DNA from: Myrmaecium sp. VS I D KN 1
Lineage: Eukaryota; Ascomycota; Dothideomycetes; Valsariales; Valsariaceae
Direction: 5' to 3'
Length of the DNA stretch: 64,000 nucleotides
Assembly: GCA_019775845.1 (NCBI GenBank)
Contig: JADQAV010000047.1
Coordinates: 248,001 to 312,000 of the forward strand
Both the position numbers and the translations under genes were made by a program. Each line of letters opens with the position of its first letter. Position 1 is the first letter of the stretch. This document shows positions 1 through 10,635 of this stretch, in pieces. The notes below the pieces were generated by a model that did no database searches, had not been told where the DNA came from, and worked only from the letters and a program-made list of their open reading frames with translations.

Positions 1-3000
1 CTAGCCCGTGTCCTTAGCATTCCACCCAAATATTCTCTTGAAGTCTCCTCGAAACGTGCTTGACCAGAGATCAGTCGGTGAGAGCGTCGGGAGGTCCTCC
101 GGCAGACGGGCTTCGGGCATTGACCACCCCCCACTGTCAGCCCATCGTAACTACGTCCATCCCAGACGGCTGCGGGAACGTCGACAATTTCCAAGGTCAT
201 CTCTGCTCATGCTTCACTACAGCGTTCTGATCGGAATCAGCAAGTCCTTCGCCTGTCATCTTCGAAAGACTGGGGCCCAGTCATCACCATCTCACTTCCT
301 GATCGCCCCGACGTTGTCTCCTATGCCCCCTGGCTGCGCCTCTGCAGAATCACATAAACCACGATGACCGTCCTTCCGCACGCACACCTGCAGCGCGAGC
401 AAGATACTTCTTCCGCCACCGCCGGATAGTCAAACAATACCTAGCCCTGCAACGTCGTCATCGTTCTCAACTTCACCGGCGTAGCAGTAGCCGGAGTCAA
501 CCACTCCCCTGCGCAAAGCACCACTGATCCCCGGTTCAAAGCCATCATATGCCTCGGATACTACAAGTGGACGAACTCTAGCAGGATACCGGACACTCTG
601 AACGCGCCGGAAGAGATGGGCAAGACAAGGACCAGGGCGAAAGATCAAATGGCCATGCTGGTTCGGAGAGCTGGATCGGCGGGACATTCTACGGGATACC
701 GTGCGTGCGATGCGTGACGGAGTGCGGTCCGTCCGGGACGGGAAGGACGGCAGACCATACCGGCAATGTTTCGTCTTTGATCTTACGATCGTGCTGGTGG
801 GGTGGAAAGTTGCTCTCGGGCATGGGATCCAGGTTGCGTGCGGCTACGCTGCTGTAGGTTATCTAGGCTCCCGTCGAAGGTGTTTCAGCAGGGATGCTGA
901 CTTTCCGTACAGAATAATCCTGCCTTCCCTAGAATACAAGCTGGTACAGACCTTGAACAGTGAAACTCTCTGGCGTAAGCCTGCACGCTTGAGACCAGTG
1001 CCGCCTGGTATCCCTACACGACTTCTGGCCGGCGTAGCTGGAGAGTTACCACTTCGTAACCTGAAGGTTGCAGAATTTCTCCAGGCCATGCCCTTTTTAA
1101 TCGGCGAATCTTATAACGGTATCGGTTTTTCAGGAGGATTTTTGGACCTGAAACTCCCGTTCTGGCGAAACTGCGTGGCCTGAAATCTGTTGACTCGGGC
1201 ATACTAAGACACGGCAGCTGCAAGGTAGCTGATCGTTTGATTCAACCTCAGTCTATGGCAGGGGTGCGCGATTACGCCGGCACTTCACTCGTCACCTTAC
1301 AGCTAGCCAGTCACTTCGTCTTCAAATTCCAGCACGGAGACATCATACGTGGATTTTCAATTTCCGTATTGTCAACTTCCGACACGGAGATATCATCCGT
1401 GGATTTTCGATTTCTGTATCTCTCACTCTTTATCCACACCACCTCTTCTGCAGGTCCAGTGGTTGCCAATTCGGTACAACCTACTGACTGACGTGGGGTG
1501 GTACTAAGGCTCAATAACTTCGTTATCGCTCCTACGGTTTTCTGAGATGGGGCGTACGGCTCGCAAAGGATTCGATATCTTGAACAGTCTTGCAAAAGCT
1601 CTCTCCATTACCACAGCGAGTAGATAACCGCCGTTTATCAGTGCTAGGATTTCGACTTCAGACAACACCTCCGGCGGAAGAGAGGGGCTTCAAGGTCTGT
1701 TACCCTTGTGGGTTGTTTCACACCTTGTGATGGGGCCAGATACACTTACTTTGGGCGTTAGAAACGAAGGGAAATGAAAAATGGATGATATATGCTTTGC
1801 ACGGCTTCCCTGAACAGCTCGAAGTATCAACAACTATGGCAGCATGGGAGTTTACATCGTGGCTAGATCCGGCCTCTAGGTGTCCCACAAAGTATCTGTG
1901 GCCTATCTTTTGCTGCTAATAGCTTCAAGTCGTCGTATGTTACTGGGATGGCAAAAGACGAGTCTCAGGTAAGTTGTTCCAGTCTATAACTTTTCTCCCC
2001 GGCCTCAACCTTTAACCTTACGGCATCAGGAGCGCAAGGTCGACCCTGCAGCATATCTATTTCGCAACCCTTCTTGAACAACCACCACTTGAATGGCTGG
2101 CCATTCAACGATAGTTTCGAAACTCGAACCGTTAAGTACGGAAGCTTGTCAAATGAATTGTCCGTGGTACTGAAGCTCTCTGTTGCAAGATAGTCCGGGC
2201 CACTCAGTAATGAGATTCCTCTGTAGGATCCTGTCTGATAAAACCCAGCGAAATACTTCCATTACTAACAGCATTTCAGTTTGTAGTTCAAAGGGATGAA
2301 CCATAATACCTAAGCGTAATGAAAGACCAAATCTTTACGAATGACCACAACGCAAACCTTACGTCGAAAATAGAGTCACATGATCCATGTACAACTGAGT
2401 CGTGCCTTTCGGCGATCATAATGGGCATCTTCAACCAAAACATGGATGCTGCTATATCACAACACATCTTTCATTGCATCCGCACGCACCGGAGGACAGC
2501 TCTTGTGTACTAGAAGTGAACTGTTCACCCCCACGCGCATGTAATAGTGGCAAACGGTGGTGTTTTACTCGTAAGCGGCATTGCAGACACTTATGCCGTC
2601 ACCTGCACTGACCGGTGATCACAACCAAGCATGGCAAGCCGGACCATCTCACGTTTGCAAGGACGCAGGTTCAAAGTCTGTTCCCATCCGCAGAAGAGTG
2701 ACACCTTCAATATCTGAGGCGTCATAGGATTTACAAGCGCCATTGTCAGGACGTGTCCCCTCATGCCCGGCGCACATCAAAGAAGGCCTAATGCATGTCG
2801 ATACCGCATTCCATGTTCCACTCACACACTCGGTGTCGAACCAGTCGCTGTCAGCACACGAAAGACAATGTTTGAGGGTTTTGAAAGAGCTGTACCACCC
2901 TTATACTTTCATTATGATGTCCAGATGAAGGGTGCACCTTACGGCTCCATCGAACGATCTTCCAGCCACACCGCTTCACCACGCTATCAGTGTTAGCAAG

Positions 3001-4003
3001 GACAACCTGATCACGTTACAAGCCTCTGGTGGGACCCACGGCTGGTGCGATACCGGAGTGTAGGAAAAGCTGTTAAGGTTGGAGCGCGTGTGATGGCCAG
3101 TAATGTCCGAACCATTGAGCAGGAGAGAGCATGCGCTTGATCTCAGGCACCTGGAACCAGGGACGGTGGTGCAAGAAGGTAGCGAGCCATCAAGAAGGGG
3201 CAATCTGGGTCAGCAGGGGGCTTGAAAGTTCATGATATACATAAAAAGCGGTAAGAGAACTGTAGTTTGGAACATTGGCATGCCTGGTAACGACTGTCAC
3301 ACACGTCCTGGTTTCAGCAGTATCGCTGCGAGGAACCTAGTTGATGTCTGCTGAAGCACACTGGACTTCATGCTTGACTGGGCCCGCATCCCTGCCATGG
3401 CTTTTCCCCTTCGCCGCCAAGCTCGAGGCGGCGCCTGTCACGGTAGCTGCGAGCGTTTGACAAGTCACGATAATTGTATCATGCAGCACTTCGACACGAC
3501 TCCGGACATTCCTGACTTGATGCTCCTGCGAGAGGCACGACAGCTCGATGCTGTACTCGATGGTTCTGGTTCACCTTGAGAGTGGTTTGCGAGCTATCAC
3601 ACGCAAAGGACTCCGAAAGTAGCATGCTGTGCAACGCTGGACTGGACTGCTGGGCCTGCGCTGACCGGGGCGAGCTCACATCTCGGGGCCGCCACTACGT
3701 TGTTCCACGCCTTGAACGATGGGATGGTGCCCGCTGGTGCCGAAAGCTCCGGACTCATACATTGCAACAAGCAGCATGGATATGCTTTGACTCCGAACTT
3801 CATCCGACGTCGAGTGCGATCTCGTCCTCTCCAGAGTATCTGAACACTTCCCATGAGAGGTTGCTCCTGCCTCTCTCTGATGTCCGCGGCTCTCCCAAGC
3901 ACCTTCCGTCCTTGAACCTGCCGACGCGATGATCCGATGTTTGCCATGCCAGCCGGGAGGCCCTTCCCATTGTGGAGTCGAAAGGATAGAGATACTCTCA
4001 GCC
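1..4003. other. Gene-poor, probably decayed region
   Basis: No reading frame here looks like a conserved protein. All open stretches are short, overlap on both strands and lack credible splice structure. Base composition is more AT-rich and more even than the GC-rich exons that follow. A diverged 50-bp tandem duplication (1327-1426) differs mainly by C/T and A/G transitions, which would fit repeat-induced point mutation (RIP) but is a tiny sample. The stretch around 430-700 can be read as short peptide-like runs but nothing I can identify. It may hold relics of old genes or repeats. Confidence 0.5.
1327..1426. repeat. Diverged 50-bp tandem duplication
   Basis: Two adjacent copies, 1327-1376 and 1377-1426, share the cores ACGGAGA, ATCAT, CGTGGATTTTC and ATTTC in the same order and spacing. 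Inside the aligned core most differences are transitions (C to T, A to G). The last ten bases of each copy match poorly. No coding meaning is evident. Confidence 0.7.
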
Positions 4004-4136
4004 ATGATGCTCTCCTTGTTTTCATCCTCACTGGTCGACCAGTTTGACTTCCCATTTCATGTATCGATTGCTTTGACAAACGCAGGCACTGAATCTTCAG
4101 CGCCGCCTGGAAGCCCTCTCAACGTCTCTCTCCCAA

Positions 4137-7100
4137 ATGCTCTCCCGTGCGTCAAGTGATGCGGGCATGCGGCTCCGACGGTCCAAGTCCACTTCTACCG
4201 TCCACTATCCTCATACACCAGCTGCGATCCCTGAGCTGGCAGATCCATCCATAGCGTATCGTCATGCCGTCGCCGCCGCTGCCACTGCCTACGGAAGGGC
4301 TTATCCACCAGCTTCGAGTGCTGCGGAGCCCGGTTTGCACCGTTCTGGGACACAGAAGAGCCCCAAATCTGAAGGGCGACGCTTGCCTAAGCGGGGCTCC
4401 AGCCTAGGCTTCGGTCGCCACCACGGATCCGTCGACAATGGCATCGAAAACCGCAGAACCTGGCGGGGACGCAATTCCACTCTTAGCCATGACTGGGCAA
4501 TTCCCACAGCAAGTCAAGAGCAGGCTGCAACAACCTCGAGTATTGCAACTCCACGTGCGAACCGACGGCCGCATACGGATGGAAGCTTGAATCACAGCGC
4601 ATCCCTTCCGGCCTACAACCACAGAATTCGCAAGGCTCAGTCAATGTTTTGTACCAGCACTGTGCAGAATCAGTCACTCACTGAGATGGATAGCCATGTG
4701 GCCTTCTCTCCGTTCTCGGTTCAGAACTCGTTGAAGCAAAACACCGTTCCAGAAGTGGAAAGTCCGACTATTGCCGCACCTGCGGACATATCATCAATGT
4801 CTCCGAAGCCGTTGAACAACCTTGATAACAACGAAGACAACACTGTAGCTAAGTCCCGTGACAAGGTCTTTCAAAACTTCCAGCTTCGAAAGCGGGCTTC
4901 TGTATACCTTGGAAGCTTCAAGAAAAGGCAGGATAAAGAAAATTCGAAGGCTAGCGTAACGAGAATGGAAACTCGCAATGTGACCTATGACAGCGAAATC
5001 CCCATGCGGGAGGCAGAAATCAAGACCGTGGTCGAGGTCAAGTTGGAAAAGAAGAGGTCCATCTCGAACTCACTGAAAAGCAAAATCAAACGAGTGTTTC
5101 GCAGGGTTTCCAATAGCTCAGCTTCCTCCGTCCTACCAGCTCAACAGATCAATGCTAGTCGCCACTACTTCGGAGGCGATCAGGCTTCAGAGCGCTCCCT
5201 GAGGGTCGACGATCTTAGCATCACTCGCGTTCACACTCCTGAAGGGTATGCGTTGTACAGGCCAAGATCAACGGCATCGCTTACATCCGGTTACGAATCT
5301 CCATGTCCTGCGCCCAAGTCTCGTGAGAGTAGCTCAGCCTTCAGCGATCTGGAATCCAAATCGAGGGTGACTAGCTGGACAGACTCAATAGGCAACATGT
5401 CCTCTGTTCGAGATATGAGAAGACTCTCAGTCATCGAAGAAGCCAATCGATCAGGTATCACATTTGCGCCCTCGAACCATCCGTCATCCATTCTCATTGG
5501 CGACAACCTGTTCCAAGAACCAACACAACACGCTGTTGGTGTGGATTCTCGTCGAGTTTATTCCGCACTCATGAAGAAGATCGATGGTCTGACCACCGAC
5601 AACGATCCGTCGTTAACCATTGGTGGCGAGGCAGACCCTCTGAGGCGAGTCCTGGACACCCTGCCTTCCCATAATCGACTTGGATCTTTTGCTTCTGGAA
5701 TGAGTGGGATTACCCGGAGTACGATCAGAGCCGTAACGGAAGAGGAGCAGAATGGCGGGCCTGAAATAAACAAGGCGGAAAGCATTCGTGGCGCAGTACG
5801 AATACCACGGTACCCGGTGACGGCGAAAACCGAGACTTCCCACAGCCCCCACAACATCTCTGAAAGCAATGGTGAGGAAGGACAGCCCAAGCAGAAAGGC
5901 CTACTATTGCCACGTCTCCGCTTCTCCAGGGAGAAATATGTGTCACCAAACCCCGAGCAGTTAGCCGCTCGTGCAGAGAAGGCGGCAACTCGGTGGAAGG
6001 CGCCTTTGGAAGAGGCAGGGCGCGGACTTTTCCCTGTGATGGTCCACCGTTCAACCTCAGGCCGATCAATCAGTGGCCTAGGAAGGCGCCTGACCCCAAT
6101 CGGTGGCCTAGAACCTGTCGAAGAAGACGCCCAGAGCATCAAGGTGCCGAGTCCGGAGGCTGACTCGCAGGAGCTTACACCGGTAACAAAAAATGTTCGT
6201 CCGCCCAGTCGAGCGCCCCCGGATGTGCCTGAGGCTGAGGTGCAGCTTACTCCGCAAGGCGCGGATATCTATTCACCAAGCGTCTATTCTAGAGAGGTTG
6301 ATTATCAGTCACCGGAAAAGTCTGATGAGCAGCCGGCAGCGTCATCCGGGGCCAGCGAATCAACTGGTATAGCTATAGTCACTGAAAGTCAGCCGGTGAA
6401 AACGTATACGTTGGGTTCGCCCGAACGAAAGAGCTCAGCTAGATCAAGCACGGACTGGAAAGAGTGGCTCAGTGCTCAAGTCGTAGAGCTGTCCTCCCCT
6501 CCAAGGGGCAGCATCAAATTGAGTGCCCCTCAGAGCGATGCGGAGAAAAGTAGCACGAGCGACAAGAGCCGAGCCAGTCATAAGAAAGAGAGGAACAGGG
6601 GGCATAGACGCGAGCATGCGGAGATTACGGGAGAAGAGACGAGCCTTAGTAGCTACGGAACGAGTGTGTTGAAGTTCGCGACCGTCAACAGCATGCGGAC
6701 TGGGTTCACGAGACAACCCAGTTCTGGAATGAATGAGAGGTTCCCCATGATCGATACGGGAAGAAGGCCGAGCAGCCAAAGGCGCAAAGCTCGTCGCAGG
6801 ATATCAGGGACGCCCGAGACGGAAAGCTGGACTACCACGACTGGAACGCTCAGTCAAAGCCAGAGCACAACGAGTAGGACGACGAAGGACAGTGCGGAGA
6901 ATGCGTGCATACCCGTCTTGGCCAAGGAGAACGTTCCCCGTCGCCAACACCCTTCGAAGCCTGTTCAACCGCTGCGTGCCAATATCGAGCGTCCGCATTC
7001 CTTGCAGCCTTTGGGATATTCTCAGCGTGAAAATTCACCGAACACTCCCGTCACAGGGTCTGTGCCCGAGCCTCCACTGCCAGCCCCGGACAGAATTCTG

Positions 7101-7844
7101 CCAACATTCGCGTCGTCTGTACCTTCCGCACCGTCAGCATCAAAGGAAGCCCTCAATCCCTACTTCAAGACCAGCCCTTACCGACCTAAATCGGCCGTCG
7201 AGCTCCGCAGTAAGTTCTTGGAGACCCAGAACAAGGAAACAGCAGCTCGATTACTGCAGCAACTCCCTCGGAAGCCAGTAACGGGACGGCTTCTTGAAGG
7301 AGACAGCTTGCGTATGGTCCTTGAAGGGCCGTATGGCCGGCCGTCGCCAGATCATTCGGACAGTGACGTGCATGGCAGGGAGAACAACGAAGGCGACGTA
7401 TCGTTCAATGACTCCGCATCGGCAGGTCCAATCTTTGACGATGGAAGCCTAGGAGTTCTGCCAGGATTGCCGCCGAGTCCGAAGGTGATGCCGAAGGAGG
7501 AAAGCCAGCAGCCGTGGTTAGCGACCAGCCGCGCGGAGAACCGACCGCTACCTCCGTTGGTCTGGAACCGGACGAGGCAGTCGAGCGAGCGACCGCTGAC
7601 GCCCCTGTCCGTGAACAAGGTGAGGAAGCCCATCCACTCTTCTGGTGCCGACAAAGAGAATGTGGAGGGGCAGAAGGGCGGGGGAGAGAATCGGAGCCTC
7701 ACCTCGTTGGCACCGAAGGCGACGGAGCGGTTCTCGTCGGAGGACGCTGCCGCAGTACGGATCGGTGTCCATGAGCTACAGTGTCAGCATGCTCGCAGGG
7801 GCTCGCGGATGAGCGAGGAGGGGTCAAGTCCGGTGTTCTTGTGA
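4137..7844 (+). CDS. Large Ser/Arg-rich disordered protein, function unknown
   Basis: Uninterrupted 1235-codon reading frame. The protein is low in hydrophobics, rich in Ser, Arg, Pro and Glu, and shows no membrane segment or catalytic motif. Islands that look constrained are a basic N-terminus (RLRRSKSTSTVHYP), a basic helix-like stretch at about residues 310-325 (SLKSKIKRVFRRVSNSS), and a late block at about 1004-1032 (NPYFKTSPYRPKSAVELRSKF). I know similar long disordered proteins in Aspergillus-type genomes, without assigned function. The start may lie upstream. Codons 4086-4136 continue in frame (reading ALNLQRRLEALSTSLSQ) right after an acceptor-like AG at 4084-4085, with an in-frame stop only at 4074. 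An in-phase candidate first exon 4004-4033 (MMLSLFSSSL) exists, but its donor GTCGAC is weak. Confidence is high that it is a gene, low for function. Confidence 0.85.
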   Translation: MLSRASSDAGMRLRRSKSTSTVHYPHTPAAIPELADPSIAYRHAVAAAATAYGRAYPPASSAAEPGLHRSGTQKSPKSEGRRLPKRGSSLGFGRHHGSVDNGIENRRTWRGRNSTLSHDWAIPTASQEQAATTSSIATPRANRRPHTDGSLNHSASLPAYNHRIRKAQSMFCTSTVQNQSLTEMDSHVAFSPFSVQNSLKQNTVPEVESPTIAAPADISSMSPKPLNNLDNNEDNTVAKSRDKVFQNFQLRKRASVYLGSFKKRQDKENSKASVTRMETRNVTYDSEIPMREAEIKTVVEVKLEKKRSISNSLKSKIKRVFRRVSNSSASSVLPAQQINASRHYFGGDQASERSLRVDDLSITRVHTPEGYALYRPRSTASLTSGYESPCPAPKSRESSSAFSDLESKSRVTSWTDSIGNMSSVRDMRRLSVIEEANRSGITFAPSNHPSSILIGDNLFQEPTQHAVGVDSRRVYSALMKKIDGLTTDNDPSLTIGGEADPLRRVLDTLPSHNRLGSFASGMSGITRSTIRAVTEEEQNGGPEINKAESIRGAVRIPRYPVTAKTETSHSPHNISESNGEEGQPKQKGLLLPRLRFSREKYVSPNPEQLAARAEKAATRWKAPLEEAGRGLFPVMVHRSTSGRSISGLGRRLTPIGGLEPVEEDAQSIKVPSPEADSQELTPVTKNVRPPSRAPPDVPEAEVQLTPQGADIYSPSVYSREVDYQSPEKSDEQPAASSGASESTGIAIVTESQPVKTYTLGSPERKSSARSSTDWKEWLSAQVVELSSPPRGSIKLSAPQSDAEKSSTSDKSRASHKKERNRGHRREHAEITGEETSLSSYGTSVLKFATVNSMRTGFTRQPSSGMNERFPMIDTGRRPSSQRRKARRRISGTPETESWTTTTGTLSQSQSTTSRTTKDSAENACIPVLAKENVPRRQHPSKPVQPLRANIERPHSLQPLGYSQRENSPNTPVTGSVPEPPLPAPDRILPTFASSVPSAPSASKEALNPYFKTSPYRPKSAVELRSKFLETQNKETAARLLQQLPRKPVTGRLLEGDSLRMVLEGPYGRPSPDHSDSDVHGRENNEGDVSFNDSASAGPIFDDGSLGVLPGLPPSPKVMPKEESQQPWLATSRAENRPLPPLVWNRTRQSSERPLTPLSVNKVRKPIHSSGADKENVEGQKGGGENRSLTSLAPKATERFSSEDAAAVRIGVHELQCQHARRGSRMSEEGSSPVFL

Positions 7845-8734
7845 GCCGGATGAATAGGGGTATCACGGCGGTTGTGCGGTCCCCGGAATGGGTTAATATC
7901 TCACGGGGACATGGATCGTAGATATGTACATAACATCTGGTATTTGTCTATGACATTGCTATTTTCTTCTTGCGATATCCCTTTCTTTTTTCATAATGTC
8001 TGAGAAAGGTGAAGGAAGAAGGAGGATTATTCGTAAGTAATAGGATCGAGTGCTCACATATCTTTTCTTCGACCGGTCTGCTAAGAACCGTGATGGTGGG
8101 CGGAATGAGGTGTATTGTAGTGTACGTCAGTATGTTGAGTATGTATACACAAGAAAATAGGTAGGATTGATGCCTTGAAGTTGAGACCGTTGACGGTCGT
8201 CGTTCCGCGTTTGCAAGCCTCAGGCTGCAATGCCGTCGGTCGGTTGGGTGCTTTGTCAGAACGTCCGAGATGTTGGTCAGCGGTTGGATAAGCAGGGCAC
8301 AGGGCAGTGGCAGGACAAGGCAAGGCAGGGACGAAGCGGGTTTGCGGCGGCGGCGGTGATGGTGGGGCCAAGAAGCACGCCAGAAGGTGATGCGGGTTTA
8401 TCGGGTTTAGAGTGATGATGGGTGAGTTCATTCGCAGGAGATCGGCTGAAGGGCGATACGGAACTTGCAGGACGGGATCGCATCGTATATTTACTGTGTA
8501 TGTACCTTACTGGCATGTCCATTGTCTACTACTGTTACATGTGCAATACTTAATAAAATCGTTTGAAGAGAGTGCATTCCTCCAGTTAGGTTGTCCTTCG
8601 TGCGGAACCAACCGACCCGACCCCTCCCCCACCCCTCCCCCACCCCTTTTTTTGTTGTTCTGTACCTCCAGGCTATTTCCGCGCCCCTCGTTCCATCAGC
8701 GAAATCTGAAGAACCGATCCGATCCGAACAGAAC
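7845..8734. other. Spacer with 3' end of the 4.1-kb gene and a G4 tract
   Basis: Contains AT-rich sequence after the stop at 7844, consistent with a 3' UTR and polyadenylation region, then GC-rich sequence with no convincing reading frame. The notable part is the regular C-tract array at 8621-8646, listed separately. Confidence 0.5.
8621..8646 (-). other. Five-run G-quadruplex / i-motif tract
   Basis: On the plus strand five runs of C (4, 5, 4, 5, 4) are separated by single bases T, A, T, A. On the minus strand this is five runs of four or more G with 1-nt loops, the class expected to fold most stably. It lies about 410 bp upstream of the nitroreductase start at 9054 and ends in a T run. Confidence 0.8.
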
Positions 8735-8953
8735 ATGACGACAACGGCGGCGGCGGTGGCCGACGGAAAGGGACCGCAGCCCGGACAGCAGCAACCTGGC
8801 TCGATCCGCCAGGCGTGGATGGTCCTCGTCGCGGTTATAGGCGTGCTGGCCGGCGTCGTCGTGCTGCAGCAGCAGCAAGAGCAGTTGAGACAATCGCCAT
8901 TCACCCTTGTGTTCGCGAACCTTCCGTTACATCCATTCTTGTCTCGTCTTTGA
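8735..8953 (+). CDS. Possible 72-aa single-pass membrane peptide or upstream ORF
   Basis: ATG at 8735 opens a 72-codon frame. It has a polar Ala/Gln/Pro-rich start, then one clear hydrophobic stretch (AWMVLVAVIGVLAGVVVL) followed by a Gln-rich run. It ends about 100 bp before the nitroreductase ATG, on the same strand. It may be a short membrane protein, an upstream ORF in the leader of the next gene, or chance in GC-rich DNA. I do not recognise a family. Confidence 0.25.
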   Translation: MTTTAAAVADGKGPQPGQQQPGSIRQAWMVLVAVIGVLAGVVVLQQQQEQLRQSPFTLVFANLPLHPFLSRL

Positions 8954-9053
8954 CCGTCTTCGGTGCTCGCTAACCCACCTTTTCCCTCGTTGCTGGCCTT
9001 AGGAGTGTCCATCCATTTTCCCCCCGCTCCCTCCCTCCCTGACCTGACCGACC

Positions 9054-10166
9054 ATGGCTGCTGCGACCCTGCAACGTTTCGCTGTCCGCGCCGCGGCCGC
9101 GGCTGGAGGTGGTGGTTGTTGTGGTGGAGCTGTGTACAAAAGCGCCGCCATCCCCGCCGTCGCCTCCACCGCCGGCAGATACATAACTGGGACCCCCGCC
9201 GCTGCCGTTGCTAACACTTCACCTTCCCTTCTCCAGCTTTTCAAGTCCACCATCACTACACCCTACATCTCTACTTCTTCGTCCAGAGCCTTCTCCTCCA
9301 CGTCCAACGCCATGTCTGCCTCCAAGTCCTTCATTGACGCTATCGTCGAGCGTCGCACCTACTACCAGCTCAACAACAAGCCCACCATCTCCGATGACAA
9401 GATCGAGGACATCGTACGTGACCTTCTTCCCTTTTCCTCTCCCCTCGTATTCCCTCACTGTACCCCGCAAAGCTTCAATTGCCTTCCGATGCTCCTCCAT
9501 ACATTCCGCCAAGTCCAGCAACCCACTAACGCCGATCGCTCCCACCACAACAGGTCAAGAAGGTTATCCTCCACACCCCCTCCTCCTTCAACTCCCAGTC
9601 CGCCCGGATCGTCCTCCTGCTCAAGGCCGAGCACGAGCGCTTCTGGGACTTCGTCGCCGAGACCCTGAAGACCATCGTCCCCGCCGAGAACTGGCCCGCG
9701 ACCGAGGGCAAGCTCAAGGGCTTCCGCGCCGGCTACGGCACCGTACGTCGTCCCCTCCGTCCTCACCCCCTTCCCTTCTTCCCTTGACAATCAAGCCAAC
9801 AAGATTTCTGTGTCCCCACATGGCTGACTTTCTTCCGTCACGTCACAGGTCCTCTTCTTCGAAGACCCGAACCCGGTGCACGACCTGCAGAACCGCTTCC
9901 CCTTGTACGCGGACAAGTTCCCCCAGTGGAGTGAGCACACCTCCGCCATGCACCAGTACGCCCTCTGGGTCGCCCTCGAGGCCGAAGGCCTCGGCGCCAA
10001 CCTGCAGCACTACAACCCCGTCGTCGACGAGAAGGTCCAGGCCCACTGGAACGTGCCCCAGCAGTGGAGCCTCAAGGCCCAGCTCGTCTTCGGCGGCCGC
10101 GCCGGCGAGCCCGGCCCCAAGGACTTCAAGCCCCTCGAGGAGCGCCTCTTCGTGCACGGCAAGTGA
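9054..10166 (+). CDS. Nitroreductase-family oxidoreductase (Hbn1/Frm2-like), likely mitochondrial
   Basis: Three exons: 9054-9413, 9554-9742 and 9849-10166, giving 288 aa. Both donors are GTACGT and all junctions are phase 0. The core begins near residue 87 (SASKSFIDAIVERRTYYQLN) and continues through the family blocks SSFNSQSARIVLL, ERFWDFV, AEGLGANLQHYNP and the C-terminal AQLVFGG. These match the fungal Hbn1/Frm2 branch of FMN nitroreductases, which reduce nitro or quinone-type substrates and are about 200 aa long. The extra N-terminal ~86 residues are Ala-, Ser- and Arg-rich with few acidic residues and end in RAFSSTSN. This resembles a cleavable mitochondrial presequence. A second in-frame Met at 9312 directly before the core could give a cytosolic form. 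Targeting is inference; the family call is firm. Confidence 0.88.
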
Positions 10167-10510
10167 GCCTGCGCGTGATGTCGTCGTTGTGCGTCGGTTG
10201 AGCGGAGTCGTTTCGTGATGTCGTTTGGAGCCAAAGGAGATCGGTTGGATAGATACCGTTAGACGAACTCTTTTATACACGTAGAACCCGTTTTTGTAGA
10301 TAGAGATGAATATCTCTTCAATCAAGCGTTTGTTTTCTTCCTGATACTCACATCTTGATCGTCTTTCTTGTTTTCTCTCTCCCTTCTGATTGTTTGCCTT
10401 GTTTTTCTCTTCCCACGTCGACTGACAACATCGCGTGCGCATCATCATCGTCAACCCAACAGCCAATAATCCTAATAAACCCTTTTCTCTTTCCCAAGAA
10501 AACACCCACG
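10167..10510. other. Spacer between nitroreductase and tRNA-Leu
   Basis: Presumed 3' UTR of the nitroreductase gene followed by pyrimidine-rich sequence. No gene seen. Confidence 0.5.
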
Positions 10511-10528
10511 AAAAAAAAGATCGAAAAA
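10511..10528 (-). terminator. RNA polymerase III terminator for tRNA-Leu
   Basis: Directly 3' of the tRNA on the minus strand, the plus strand shows A5 at 10524-10528 and A8 at 10511-10518. They read as T5 and T8 in the tRNA sense, the usual Pol III stop with a back-up. The first run starts 6 nt past the mature 3' end. Confidence 0.8.
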
Positions 10529-10534
10529 GAATAG

Positions 10535-10635
10535 TGACAGGAACGAGACTCGAACTCGCGCGGGTTTCCCCACCAGGAAATGGGATGCTAAGGTAGACCT
10601 TAACCTGGCGCCATAACCAACTCGGCCATCCTGCC
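10535..10635 (-). tRNA. tRNA-Leu(AAG) with a 19-nt intron
   Basis: Read from 10635 down to 10535. The 7-bp acceptor GGCAGGA pairs with TCCTGTC (one G-U), with discriminator A at 10535. The D arm begins GGCCGAG, typical of eukaryotic Leu/Ser tRNAs (A box), and the B box region reads GAGTTCGAGTC. The anticodon stem is CCAGG/CCTGG and the anticodon AAG is at 10601-10599. The intron is 10597-10579, one base 3' of the anticodon, the canonical position. Intron bases CCTTA can pair with anticodon-region TAAGG, forming the bulge-helix-bulge that the splicing endonuclease needs. The long variable arm (GGG..CCC) supports a class II leucine tRNA. It would decode CUU, and CUC by inosine. Confidence 0.95.
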
